From the NCBI RefSeq assembly GCF_003583725.1, contig NZ_QXTF01000001.1, positions 248,001-312,000 of the forward strand: a stretch of DNA of 64,000 bases, written 5' to 3'. The position numbers were made by a program, and so were the translations under genes. Source of the stretch: Sphingomonas edaphi. GTDB taxonomy: Bacteria; Pseudomonadota; Alphaproteobacteria; Sphingomonadales; Sphingomonadaceae. The notes under the pieces were generated by a model. It was not told the DNA's origin. It saw nothing but the letters and a program-made list of their open reading frames with translations, and made no database searches. Of the stretch, positions 15,537-23,513 are shown one piece after another (positions within the stretch are counted from its first letter, which is position 1; every line of letters starts with the position of its first letter).

Positions 15537-16852
15537 GCCGGCGTTGGCGGCGCGGCAGGCGTGAGGTCCTCCGGCGCCTCGCGGTCTTCGCCCCGGCTGA
15601 CGACCGTCGCACAGGCCAAATCGCCAGTAACATTGAGCGTCGTTCGGCACATGTCGAGGAAGCGATCCACGCCGAGCACGAGGCCAATGCCTTCCGGCGG
15701 CACTCCAATCATTCCGAGGATCAACGCTACGACGGGCAGCGATCCTGCCGGAACGCCGGCTGTGCCGATGCCTCCCAGAATACAGATGAACAGCACCAGC
15801 GCCTGCTGCGCCAGCGTCAGCTCCACGCCGAAGAATTGGGCAAGAAACAGCACGGTGACGCCTTCGAAGATGGCCGTTCCGTTTTGGTTGGCGGTCGCGC
15901 CGATGGTCAACACGAACCTAGCTACCCGCCGCGGCAGGTTTAGCTTGTCTTCGGCTACGCGAATGGCCGTCGGCAGCGTCGCATTGGACGACGCGGTTGA
16001 AAAGGCCATGACCATGGCTTCCTGGCTCTGGCGGAAAAACCAGACCGGCGAAACGCCGCCCGCGACCCTGAGGACGATTGGATAGACGACAAACATATGC
16101 ACGCCGAGCGCAAGCAGCACGACGCCGACATAGGCGCCCAGCCTGACCAGAAGGTCCCACCCGAATACCGACGCCAGGTTGAACATGAAGCAGGCGATGG
16201 CAATGGGCGCGAGGCGAATAATCAAGCCGATTAGGCGCATCGACACGTGGAAGATGCCCTCGATGCCATTCTGCAACATTCGCGCCTGGGGCGTATCGGT
16301 CAGCAGGAGGCCGATGCCGAAGATCAGCGCGAAGACCATTACCGCGAGTATGTCGTTGGCCGACATTGCTGCGACGACGTTATTCGGGATGATCGCTAGC
16401 ACTGCGGCGACGCCCGACGGCTTGTCGGCCTGCCCCGCAAGAATTGCGCCAGCCCCTTCCCGCGCATCGGCCAGCAGTTGCTGCGCCAACGCCTGATCCA
16501 CTCCCGCGCCCGGCTGGAAAAAATTGGTGACGAACAGCGCCAGGACGACCGCGATGCCCGAGACCACGATGGTGAAGGCCAGTGTCTTCAGCCCGACGCG
16601 CTTCAAGGCGCCGATGTCACCCATTTCCGCAATGCCGACCACCAAGGCCGAAAACAGAAGCGGGATCACCAGCATAAAGATGAGGCGGAGGAAAATCTGG
16701 CCGACGGGTCCAGTAATGTACGTCGACAGCCACTCGACCCAGGCCGCGTCACCCGCCGCGGCGTTCGCAATAAGGCCGAAGACAAGTCCGACGAGGAACC
16801 CTATCAGCATCTGCCACTGCAGGGCGATGCCCTTCTGCTCGCTCGTCGTCAT
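15533..16852 (-). CDS. Dicarboxylate/amino acid:cation symporter (DAACS family)
   Basis: 439 residues from the ATG at 16852, which has GAGGGAAG just upstream; the frame runs back to 16879. The protein is strongly hydrophobic with about 8 membrane helices and two re-entrant loops, and carries family signatures: FSTASSNATLPTAIRVAEDK (serine-rich HP1), FVLTIGATANQNGTAIFEG (the NMDGT-like site, here NQNGT), GTAGVPAGSLPVVALIL (HP2) and GVDRFLDMCRTTLNVTGD. It would import dicarboxylates or acidic/neutral amino acids with Na+ or H+. The exact substrate cannot be assigned. Confidence 0.9.
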   Translation of the reverse strand: MTTSEQKGIALQWQMLIGFLVGLVFGLIANAAAGDAAWVEWLSTYITGPVGQIFLRLIFMLVIPLLFSALVVGIAEMGDIGALKRVGLKTLAFTIVVSGIAVVLALFVTNFFQPGAGVDQALAQQLLADAREGAGAILAGQADKPSGVAAVLAIIPNNVVAAMSANDILAVMVFALIFGIGLLLTDTPQARMLQNGIEGIFHVSMRLIGLIIRLAPIAIACFMFNLASVFGWDLLVRLGAYVGVVLLALGVHMFVVYPIVLRVAGGVSPVWFFRQSQEAMVMAFSTASSNATLPTAIRVAEDKLNLPRRVARFVLTIGATANQNGTAIFEGVTVLFLAQFFGVELTLAQQALVLFICILGGIGTAGVPAGSLPVVALILGMIGVPPEGIGLVLGVDRFLDMCRTTLNVTGDLACATVVSRGEDREAPEDLTPAAPPTPA

Positions 16853-16904
16853 TAAACTTCCCTCTGTTGTGCCGCCCAACGCATTGCGGGTGGCGCCCGA
16901 TGCG

Positions 16905-18170
16905 TCAAGCGGCCGAGCGCCCGATCGGGTCCTCCAACGACTTTGGCGGCTCGGTAAACCACTTCGGGCCGCTCGCTGTCATGTGGAAGCAATCCTCCAG
17001 CCGGATGCCAAACTTACCGGGCAAATAGAGGCCTGGTTCGTTGGAGAAGCACATGCCGGGCGCCAGTGGCGTTTGCTCGCCACGGACGAGATTGATTGGC
17101 TCATGCCCCTCCATTCCGATCCCGTGACCGGTGCGGTGTGACAGGCCGGGCAGCTTGTAGCCGGGGCCATAGCCCCAGCTTTCGTAAGCCTTCCGCACGG
17201 CTTCATCGACGCTGCCCGCTGATGCACCCACGTTAGCGGCCGCCATGGCGATGTCCTGGCCCCGACGCATCTGCTGCCATACCACTCGCTGCTCCGACGT
17301 AGGATCCGCGCCCCAGACGAAGCTGCGAGAAATATCCGATTTGTACCCATGAACGTCGCAACCGCAGTCAAAGAGCACATTGGTCCCGCGCTCGATCACC
17401 TGCGGCTTGTGCGTTCCATGGGGATAGGCAGTCCCCTCGCCCAGCAATACAAGCCCGCCATCGTAGCTTCCGCCGAGCGCGCGCGTGGCGGAACCGATTA
17501 TTGCGTCGATATCCGCCGGGGTCATACCAGCCTTCAGGCGCGCCCAGCTATGGGCGAAGGCTGCCAGCGTGATGTCGGAAGCTGCCTGCATCAGCGCGAT
17601 TTCGGCCCCCGTCTTGATCATCCGGCAACCGCGCACGACAGGGTTCGCACTGACGAGTTTCGCGGTCGGTAGCTGCTGTGTCAGCCGGTCTATGATGAAG
17701 TAGCGGTTTGTTTCCTCCATCCCGATCCGCGAAGCACCGAGACCGCGCGAGCGCAGAAATTCAGCGACAAGCTTCAGCGGCTCCTCATGCTCGTCCCAGG
17801 TCCGCACCTCGGCGGCTATGCCGAGGCTTTCCTCGACCGATGGCTTTTCGAAGAAGGGAGTGACGATAATTGGATCGCCCGTGACAGGGATGACGGCTAC
17901 AGTCAGGCGCTCTGACCGCCACCATTGGACGCCCGTGAAATAATCGAGGCTAGCGCCCGGCTCGACGACGATTGCACCGATATTCTCCTTAGCCATCAGA
18001 GTACGCGCCCGGGCCAAGCGGGCCATGCGCTCGTCGCGGCCGATCGGCGGGGGAAGCTTCATTGGCCGCAGATCGCCGGCGTCTTGGGCGGCCGCCTTGG
18101 CCAGCCCGGTCATCGAGGCGGCTGCGAGCAGGCCGCTGCCTGCCAGAAGTTGGCGACGGTGAAGACGCAT
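16905..18170 (-). CDS. Tat-exported M24 family metallopeptidase (Xaa-Pro type)
   Basis: 421 residues, ATG at 18170. The N-terminus has a twin-arginine signal (RRQLLAGSGLLAAASMTGLA), so the enzyme should be folded before export to the periplasm. After a creatinase-like N-domain, the pita-bread domain holds the metal ligands: Asp in LFDCGCDVHGYKSDISRSF (two), His in HRTGHGIGMEGHE, Glu in CFSNEPGLYL and Glu in GIRLEDCF. It is probably an Xaa-Pro dipeptidase or aminopeptidase. The gene is 52 bases upstream of the symporter, so peptide breakdown and uptake of a product are a possible link. Confidence 0.9.
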   Translation of the reverse strand: MRLHRRQLLAGSGLLAAASMTGLAKAAAQDAGDLRPMKLPPPIGRDERMARLARARTLMAKENIGAIVVEPGASLDYFTGVQWWRSERLTVAVIPVTGDPIIVTPFFEKPSVEESLGIAAEVRTWDEHEEPLKLVAEFLRSRGLGASRIGMEETNRYFIIDRLTQQLPTAKLVSANPVVRGCRMIKTGAEIALMQAASDITLAAFAHSWARLKAGMTPADIDAIIGSATRALGGSYDGGLVLLGEGTAYPHGTHKPQVIERGTNVLFDCGCDVHGYKSDISRSFVWGADPTSEQRVVWQQMRRGQDIAMAAANVGASAGSVDEAVRKAYESWGYGPGYKLPGLSHRTGHGIGMEGHEPINLVRGEQTPLAPGMCFSNEPGLYLPGKFGIRLEDCFHMTASGPKWFTEPPKSLEDPIGRSAA

Positions 18171-18241
18171 ATCCCCCTCTTATTGTCGTCGACGTAGGCG
18201 TATCTGTTGCACGGCCGCGCGCAATGCGCCAGCAGGCAACA

Positions 18242-19474
18242 ATGCCCATCGCCCTGCCCGAAACGCCCGGCGAGCGCCGGTCCGGCCCTCGCGAGACCGT
18301 TGCCCTTCTCGCGGGTCTGATGGCGCTCAACGCATTTGCCATTGACGCGATGATCCCCGCATTGCCGGCGATCGGCGACGCTCTCGGTGTGGAAACCGAA
18401 AATCGCCGCCAACTTGTCGTTGTCGTCTATTTCTTCGGTTTCGGTATCGGCCAGATTTTCTGGGGACCGCTGGCCGACCGGTTCGGCCGCAAGCCTATTC
18501 TGGCGATCGGCATCGCCCTCTACGCAGCATTTGCTTTGTTATGCGGGATCGCGGCTTCTTTCCCGTTGCTGATTGCAGGCCGGTTCGCCATGGGCGCTTC
18601 CGCCGCTGTTACGCGTGTGCTGGTTACCGCCATGGTACGTGACCTGTTCGAAGGCGAAGAGATGGCTCGGGTGATGAGCCTGGTCTTCATGGTCTTCATG
18701 CTCGTGCCGGTGCTGGCCCCTTCCGTCGGCCAGCTGATCCTCCTGTTCGGACCGTGGCGGCTGATCTTCATGGTGCTGGCGGGCTATGGTGTGTTGATGT
18801 GGGTGTGGAGCTTCTTTCGCCTTCCCGAGACACTTCGTCCCGAATATCGCCGCGCCCTTGATGCAGGCGCAATTGGGCGAGCCGTTAGCGAAGCCGGAAG
18901 CGACCGCCTGTCGGTTGGATACACCCTAGCGCTGACCGCAATTTTCGGTGGCCTGACCGCGTATATCGCCTCGATCCAGCAAATCGTGTTCGACGTGTTT
19001 AAGGCGCCCGATATGATCGGTGTTGTGTTCGCGGCCGTTGCTGCGCCCATGGCGCTGGCCAGTTGGACCAATTCCCGGGTCGTGGGACGTTTTGGTTTGA
19101 GGCGGGTTGGACACGGCGGATTGATTGGCTTTGTCGTGGTGGCATCACTCCACGCACTCTTCGCGGCCACCATTGTTGAGCCGCTCTGGCTGTTCGTACT
19201 GATGATGAGTCTGACGTTCGTGGCCTTCGCATTTACGACATCAAATTTCGGTACGCTTGCCATGAGTAACATGGCGTCGATCGCCGGCACGGCTTCGTCG
19301 GTACAAGGCGTGACAGGCACGATCGGCGGCGCGCTGATCGGCCTCGCCATCGGCCAGTTGTTCGACGGGAGTCATGTGCCCTTTACGACCGGGCTAGCCG
19401 TTTGCGGAGTAGCGGCACTGGTTCTGGTGTTGCTCACGGAACGCGGCCGTCTGTTTGCGCGGTTGGAGCGATAG
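18242..19474 (+). CDS. Bcr/CflA-type MFS drug efflux transporter
   Basis: 410 residues from the ATG at 18242 (ATG 18224 also possible); the upstream part of the frame overlaps the divergent peptidase gene. Twelve hydrophobic helices are apparent. Signatures of the Bcr/CflA group: NAFAIDAMIPALPAIGDALG in helix 1, GQIFWGPLADRFGRKPIL for motif A, and AVTRVLVTAMVRDLFEGEE after helix 4. It is an inner-membrane proton antiporter for drugs or small metabolites. It converges on recA, separated by a terminator-like hairpin. Confidence 0.9.
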   Translation: MPIALPETPGERRSGPRETVALLAGLMALNAFAIDAMIPALPAIGDALGVETENRRQLVVVVYFFGFGIGQIFWGPLADRFGRKPILAIGIALYAAFALLCGIAASFPLLIAGRFAMGASAAVTRVLVTAMVRDLFEGEEMARVMSLVFMVFMLVPVLAPSVGQLILLFGPWRLIFMVLAGYGVLMWVWSFFRLPETLRPEYRRALDAGAIGRAVSEAGSDRLSVGYTLALTAIFGGLTAYIASIQQIVFDVFKAPDMIGVVFAAVAAPMALASWTNSRVVGRFGLRRVGHGGLIGFVVVASLHALFAATIVEPLWLFVLMMSLTFVAFAFTTSNFGTLAMSNMASIAGTASSVQGVTGTIGGALIGLAIGQLFDGSHVPFTTGLAVCGVAALVLVLLTERGRLFARLER

Positions 19475-19487
19475 CGCAGCGACGAAA

Positions 19488-19513
19488 AAGGGCGCCCTGT
19501 GAGGGGCGCCCTT
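19488..19513. terminator. Bidirectional terminator-like hairpin between MFS gene and recA
   Basis: AAGGGCGCCC at 19488-19497 and GGGCGCCCTT at 19504-19513 form a perfect 10-base-pair stem with a 6-base loop. It is preceded by AAAA, which gives a T run for the minus-strand recA transcript. Placement in a 61-base gap between converging genes fits a shared terminator. Confidence 0.8.
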
Positions 19514-19535
19514 AGTCCATTGCGTCAGGTATAAG

Positions 19536-20615
19536 TTAGGCGTCGTCGCCGGCGTCCGGACCGACCATCAGCGCTTCGCCCACTTCTTCGGTTTTGCCGC
19601 GGATGGCATTTTCCAGCCGCTGTGCAACCTCCGGATGATCCTTAAGGTATTGCTTCGCGTTCTCGCGACCTTGGCCGATACGGATCGAGTCATAGCTGAA
19701 CCATGCGCCGGACTTTTCGACCAGACCTGCCTTGACGCCGAGGTCCAGGATTTCGCCAACCTTGGAAACGCCCTCACCATACATGATGTCGAATTCAACC
19801 TGTTTGAAGGGCGGTGCCACCTTATTCTTGACGACCTTCACGCGGGTGGCGTTGCCGACGATATCGTCCTTGTCCTTGATCTGACCCGTGCGGCGGATAT
19901 CGAGACGGACCGATGCATAGAATTTCAGCGCATTTCCGCCTGTCGTCGTTTCCGGATTGCCGTACATGACGCCGATCTTCATGCGCACCTGGTTGATGAA
20001 GATGACGGTGCAGCGCGAACGGCTGATCGAACCGGTCAGCTTACGCAGCGCCTGGCTCATCAGGCGTGCCTGGAGGCCGACGTGGCTGTCACCCATCTCG
20101 CCCTCGATTTCCGCCCGCGGAACGAGAGCGGCGACCGAGTCGACCACCAGCACATCGATGGCATTCGACCGAACCAGCGTGTCGACGATTTCCAGCGCCT
20201 GTTCGCCGGTGTCGGGCTGCGACACAATCAGCTCGTCGATGTCGACACCCAGCTTCTTGGCATAGACCGGATCGAGCGCATGTTCAGCGTCGACGAATGC
20301 CGCCGTGCCACCGGTCTTCTGCGCTTCGGCAATCGAATGCAGCGCCAAGGTCGTCTTGCCCGAGCTTTCCGGTCCATAAATCTCGATAACGCGGCCGCGC
20401 GGGAGTCCACCGACCCCCAGCGCGATGTCGAGGCCGAGCGATCCTGTCGATACCGTTTCGATTTCGATCTTCTCGCGGCTACCCAGCTTCATGGCCGAGC
20501 CTTTGCCGAACGCGCGATCAATCTGCGCGAGCGCTGCCTCTAGTGCCTTCTGACGATCAGTATTCACGCTGTCTCCACTCACTCCGACGACCTTGAGTTG
20601 CGCTGACATGAACAT
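19536..20615 (-). CDS. recA: Recombinase RecA
   Basis: 359 residues from an ATG at 20615 preceded by GAGGGGAAC; an ATG at 20609 is nearly as good, and upstream frame is leader. RecA forms filaments on single-stranded DNA for homologous recombination and triggers LexA self-cleavage. Visible are the Walker [11 protein letters not shown], the [17 protein letters not shown] segment, LLVSQPDTG-type L(I)[11 protein letters not shown], the [17 protein letters not shown] loop 1 and [17 protein letters not shown] with loop 2. The acidic C-terminus GPDAGDDA is typical. An SOS box lies about 70 bases upstream. Confidence 0.98.
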   Translation of the reverse strand: MFMSAQLKVVGVSGDSVNTDRQKALEAALAQIDRAFGKGSAMKLGSREKIEIETVSTGSLGLDIALGVGGLPRGRVIEIYGPESSGKTTLALHSIAEAQKTGGTAAFVDAEHALDPVYAKKLGVDIDELIVSQPDTGEQALEIVDTLVRSNAIDVLVVDSVAALVPRAEIEGEMGDSHVGLQARLMSQALRKLTGSISRSRCTVIFINQVRMKIGVMYGNPETTTGGNALKFYASVRLDIRRTGQIKDKDDIVGNATRVKVVKNKVAPPFKQVEFDIMYGEGVSKVGEILDLGVKAGLVEKSGAWFSYDSIRIGQGRENAKQYLKDHPEVAQRLENAIRGKTEEVGEALMVGPDAGDDA

Positions 20616-20684
20616 GTTCCCCTCGTCAATCGGGAGCCGAGATTCCCCCCGCAATGACAAAGATGTATCCTATTTGTTCTCGCG

Positions 20685-20699
20685 GAACAAGAGGAGAAC
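20685..20699 (-). promoter_or_regulatory. LexA (SOS) box upstream of recA
   Basis: On the minus strand this reads GTTC-TCCTCTT-GTTC, an exact match to the alphaproteobacterial LexA consensus GTTC-N7-GTTC. It lies 70 bases before the recA start, in the gap after the response regulator gene, so recA has its own LexA-controlled promoter here. Confidence 0.85.
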
Positions 20700-20712
20700 T
20701 TCCTGCCCGCTT

Positions 20713-21078
20713 TCAGCCTTCAGCCTGTGCAAGCGCGGCATCGATGACCGGCGTGACCCGGTCGATCGTATAGGGCTTTTCGATCATCGGCACGTCGACG
20801 AATTCGGCGGGCGGCGGATCGACATGGCCGCCGCTTGCAAGAACAAATGGTGTTCCCTTCTCACGTAGCGCCGCTGCAACCGGCCAGACGCTTTCGCCTT
20901 TGAGGTTCACGTCGAGGATCGCGAGATCGAACGTACCGCTCTCCACTTCCTTCAGCGCAGAGGGCACACTGTCGCAGCTGCCACTGACTTCATGCCCGAG
21001 CGAGAGGATGAAATCCTCCAGCATCATGGCGATCAATGGCTCGTCTTCGACGATCAGGATGGAACGCGAAACAGACAT
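20713..21078 (-). CDS. Single-domain response regulator
   Basis: 121 residues, receiver only. Acid pocket in ILIVEDEPLIAMMLEDF, phospho-acceptor Asp56 in LAILDVNLKGE, and Lys in MIEKPYTI. The ILDVNLxGE and PFVLASGG segments resemble the short receivers of sphingomonads related to the FATGUY group (for example SdrG), but the canonical FATG is LASG here. No output domain, so it should act as a phosphate shuttle or sink. It lies 38 bases downstream of cckA, which suggests but does not prove a link with that kinase. Confidence 0.85.
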   Translation of the reverse strand: MSVSRSILIVEDEPLIAMMLEDFILSLGHEVSGSCDSVPSALKEVESGTFDLAILDVNLKGESVWPVAAALREKGTPFVLASGGHVDPPPAEFVDVPMIEKPYTIDRVTPVIDAALAQAEG

Positions 21079-21116
21079 GGCGACCGAAATAGCAGCCGTT
21101 ACGCTGGAGGAAAGAA

Positions 21117-23513
21117 CTATTTATCAGTCAGTGCCTTGCGGACCGCTTCAGCCAATTCCTGGACCGAGAAGGGCTTAGGAAGAAAGGCAACGTTGGCGAT
21201 GTCGATCGACTTCCTCAGCTGCTCTTCGGCATAGCCCGACATGAACAGGATCGGGAGGTCGGGCCGCGACTTACGCGCCTCTCGCACCATCGTTGGTCCA
21301 TCCATCAGGGGCATGACCACGTCCGAAATCAGCAGCGCGATCTCGTCGCCCCGGTCGACGATCTCCAGTGCTTCCTCGCCATTGTTGGCGGTCAACACCT
21401 TGTAGCCATGACGGGTGAGGGCCCGCTCGGCGACGGTCCGCACCATCGGCTCGTCTTCCACCAGCAGGATCGTGCCCGTACCCCAAAGCTCGTTTTCCGC
21501 GTCGGCGGCCTTGGGTTTCTTCGCTCCGGCCTGCTTGTCCTCATCGACATGATGGACAGGGAGGTAAATGGTGAAGCGCGTACCCGATCCGACCTTGGAA
21601 TCGGCAAAAATGAACCCACCGGACTGCTTGACGATGCCGTAAACGGTCGACAGCCCAAGTCCCGTCCCCTTGCCGACTTCCTTGGTCGTGAAGAAGGGCT
21701 CGAACACCTTACCCAGGATGGAAGCCGATATGCCCGTACCCGTGTCGGCGATCGACAGCGCGGAATAGTCGGCGATGGGCAAGATGTCGCTGCCAAGGTC
21801 CGCGACTTGGTCCGCCTTCACCGCGTAGGTTTGGATAGTAAGCGTTCCGCCGCCCCCGCCTGCCATTGCATCTCGGGCGTTGACCGCGAGGTTGACAATG
21901 ACCTGCTCAAGCTGCCCAGGATCGGCGCGCACAGCTCCAAGGTCGCGGCCGTGCTTGACGACTAGTTGCACGGTTTCGCCGAGCAGGCGCTTTAACAGGT
22001 GCGACACTTCACTGACCACGTCGGGAAGCTGAAGGATCTGCGGCCGCAACGTCTGCTGCCTGGAGAATGCAAGCAGCTGCCGCGTCAGGCCTGCCGCGCG
22101 GTTCGAGTTCGACTTGATCTGCTGGATGTCGTCATAGTCGGTATCACCCGGCGTGTGCCGCATCAGCATCAGGTCGCAATGGCCAATGATAGCTGTCAGA
22201 ATATTGTTGAAATCGTGTGCCACGCCGCCCGCCAGTTGGCCGACGGCCTGCATCTTGGTCGCCTGGGCGACCTGCCGCTTGAGTTTTGCTTCCTCGCTAT
22301 TGTCCTTGAGCAGGAGCAGGACCGCGGCGTCGCCAAGGCCTCTCAGGCCCGCAACCGTCAGCGCGACGGGCTCTGTCGGCTGATGCTTCAGGCGGACCGG
22401 CAAATCGCCAGACATCGCCGGGCCGCGGGCATTGCGCCGGACGGCGTCGGCCACGGCCGCCTTGTCTTCCTTGACGACAAGGTCCCCTGGGTAGGCCGGC
22501 ATGTCGTCGAGCTTCAGTCCACCTGCGATACGAAACGCCTTGTTCATGGTCAGGAACCGACCGTCGCGATCAACTAGCGCCAAGCCAATCGGAAGCATCT
22601 CCAGCAGCACTTGAACATTGGTGGAATTAGCCAGGCTGGGCCCGTCATTCGATTCGAAAAGCAGCAGGGTTCCCGCACCGCCCTCGCCGCCAAGGTCCAG
22701 CGGGACATGAACACCCCGGAACGTCGGACCGTCCGGCCCTTCTGCTATGAGGCGCAGCAAGCCGCCTTCGGAATGATCGACAAGCTGGTCGAACGTGGGC
22801 GGATGCAAAGCTTGCGGAGTTCCGCCCAACGCCCGGTTTGCAAACGGCCGATTGGCCGCCACCAGGCGGCCGTCGTCATCGACCAGCGCGGCAAGTACTC
22901 CCGCCGATGCCAACCGCTCACCTGTCGCGCCCGCTACGCGCTCAGCGGCGACGTCGATTAGGTCGGGTTCGGCCGCGCCCGAGAACCGCCACAGCAGCAA
23001 GTCCTGCCGCGCTCCGGCCCGCGCTACACTGACCGCGACGGTTCCGCCGATAAGCGGCACATCAGCGAGCTGGTGCTGGCCATCGCGAAGAGCTGCGTCC
23101 CGTGCCGATGCTAACTGGCCGCGAACGCTCTCATCGTCTCCAAGGTCCGTCGGGGACGTAAGCGACGGAAAGCGAGCACGGTAGGCGGCGTTGACGGATT
23201 TTAGCTCGCCGTCTGCGCCGGTCATCGCGACCGGGTCGGTGGACAGCGCCAAGGCCGATCCCACAAGCTCAAGGTCCGGAACGAGGAGCGGCGCTACTTC
23301 GATGGAACGCGCACCGCGCCGATCGATCACGAACGCCGCCACTAACATCGCGACGAAACCGGCGAGAAAGAGGCCGGCAAATATTGGTTCGCCGATAGAG
23401 TAGAAGAGCAGCGCCCCGCTGGCTGCCGCTGCGGCGACCAACGCTGGAACGAGCCAGCGCAGGCCGCCGTCAAACGGCTTGGAGTCAGTGAAGTCGATCT
23501 GCTCGTAGATCAA
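21117..23513 (-). CDS. cckA: Cell-cycle hybrid histidine kinase CckA
   Basis: 798 residues from a TTG at 23513 that directly follows the stop of the upstream peptidase gene. Two membrane helices at about 20-63, PAS-like regions at about 80-400, a dimerisation domain with His433 in GGVAHDFNNILTAIIGHCDL, an ATPase domain at about 525-655 (NLAVNARDAM, DTGTGIS, GKGTGLGLSTVYG) and a C-terminal receiver at about 675-795 with Asp in ALLISDVVMPLMDGP. The HDFNNILTAI motif and this order are those of CckA, which phosphorylates ChpT and then CtrA and CpdR. chpT is in the same window. Start choice is uncertain because no strong ribosome site is seen. Confidence 0.93.
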   Translation of the reverse strand: MIYEQIDFTDSKPFDGGLRWLVPALVAAAAASGALLFYSIGEPIFAGLFLAGFVAMLVAAFVIDRRGARSIEVAPLLVPDLELVGSALALSTDPVAMTGADGELKSVNAAYRARFPSLTSPTDLGDDESVRGQLASARDAALRDGQHQLADVPLIGGTVAVSVARAGARQDLLLWRFSGAAEPDLIDVAAERVAGATGERLASAGVLAALVDDDGRLVAANRPFANRALGGTPQALHPPTFDQLVDHSEGGLLRLIAEGPDGPTFRGVHVPLDLGGEGGAGTLLLFESNDGPSLANSTNVQVLLEMLPIGLALVDRDGRFLTMNKAFRIAGGLKLDDMPAYPGDLVVKEDKAAVADAVRRNARGPAMSGDLPVRLKHQPTEPVALTVAGLRGLGDAAVLLLLKDNSEEAKLKRQVAQATKMQAVGQLAGGVAHDFNNILTAIIGHCDLMLMRHTPGDTDYDDIQQIKSNSNRAAGLTRQLLAFSRQQTLRPQILQLPDVVSEVSHLLKRLLGETVQLVVKHGRDLGAVRADPGQLEQVIVNLAVNARDAMAGGGGGTLTIQTYAVKADQVADLGSDILPIADYSALSIADTGTGISASILGKVFEPFFTTKEVGKGTGLGLSTVYGIVKQSGGFIFADSKVGSGTRFTIYLPVHHVDEDKQAGAKKPKAADAENELWGTGTILLVEDEPMVRTVAERALTRHGYKVLTANNGEEALEIVDRGDEIALLISDVVMPLMDGPTMVREARKSRPDLPILFMSGYAEEQLRKSIDIANVAFLPKPFSVQELAEAVRKALTDK

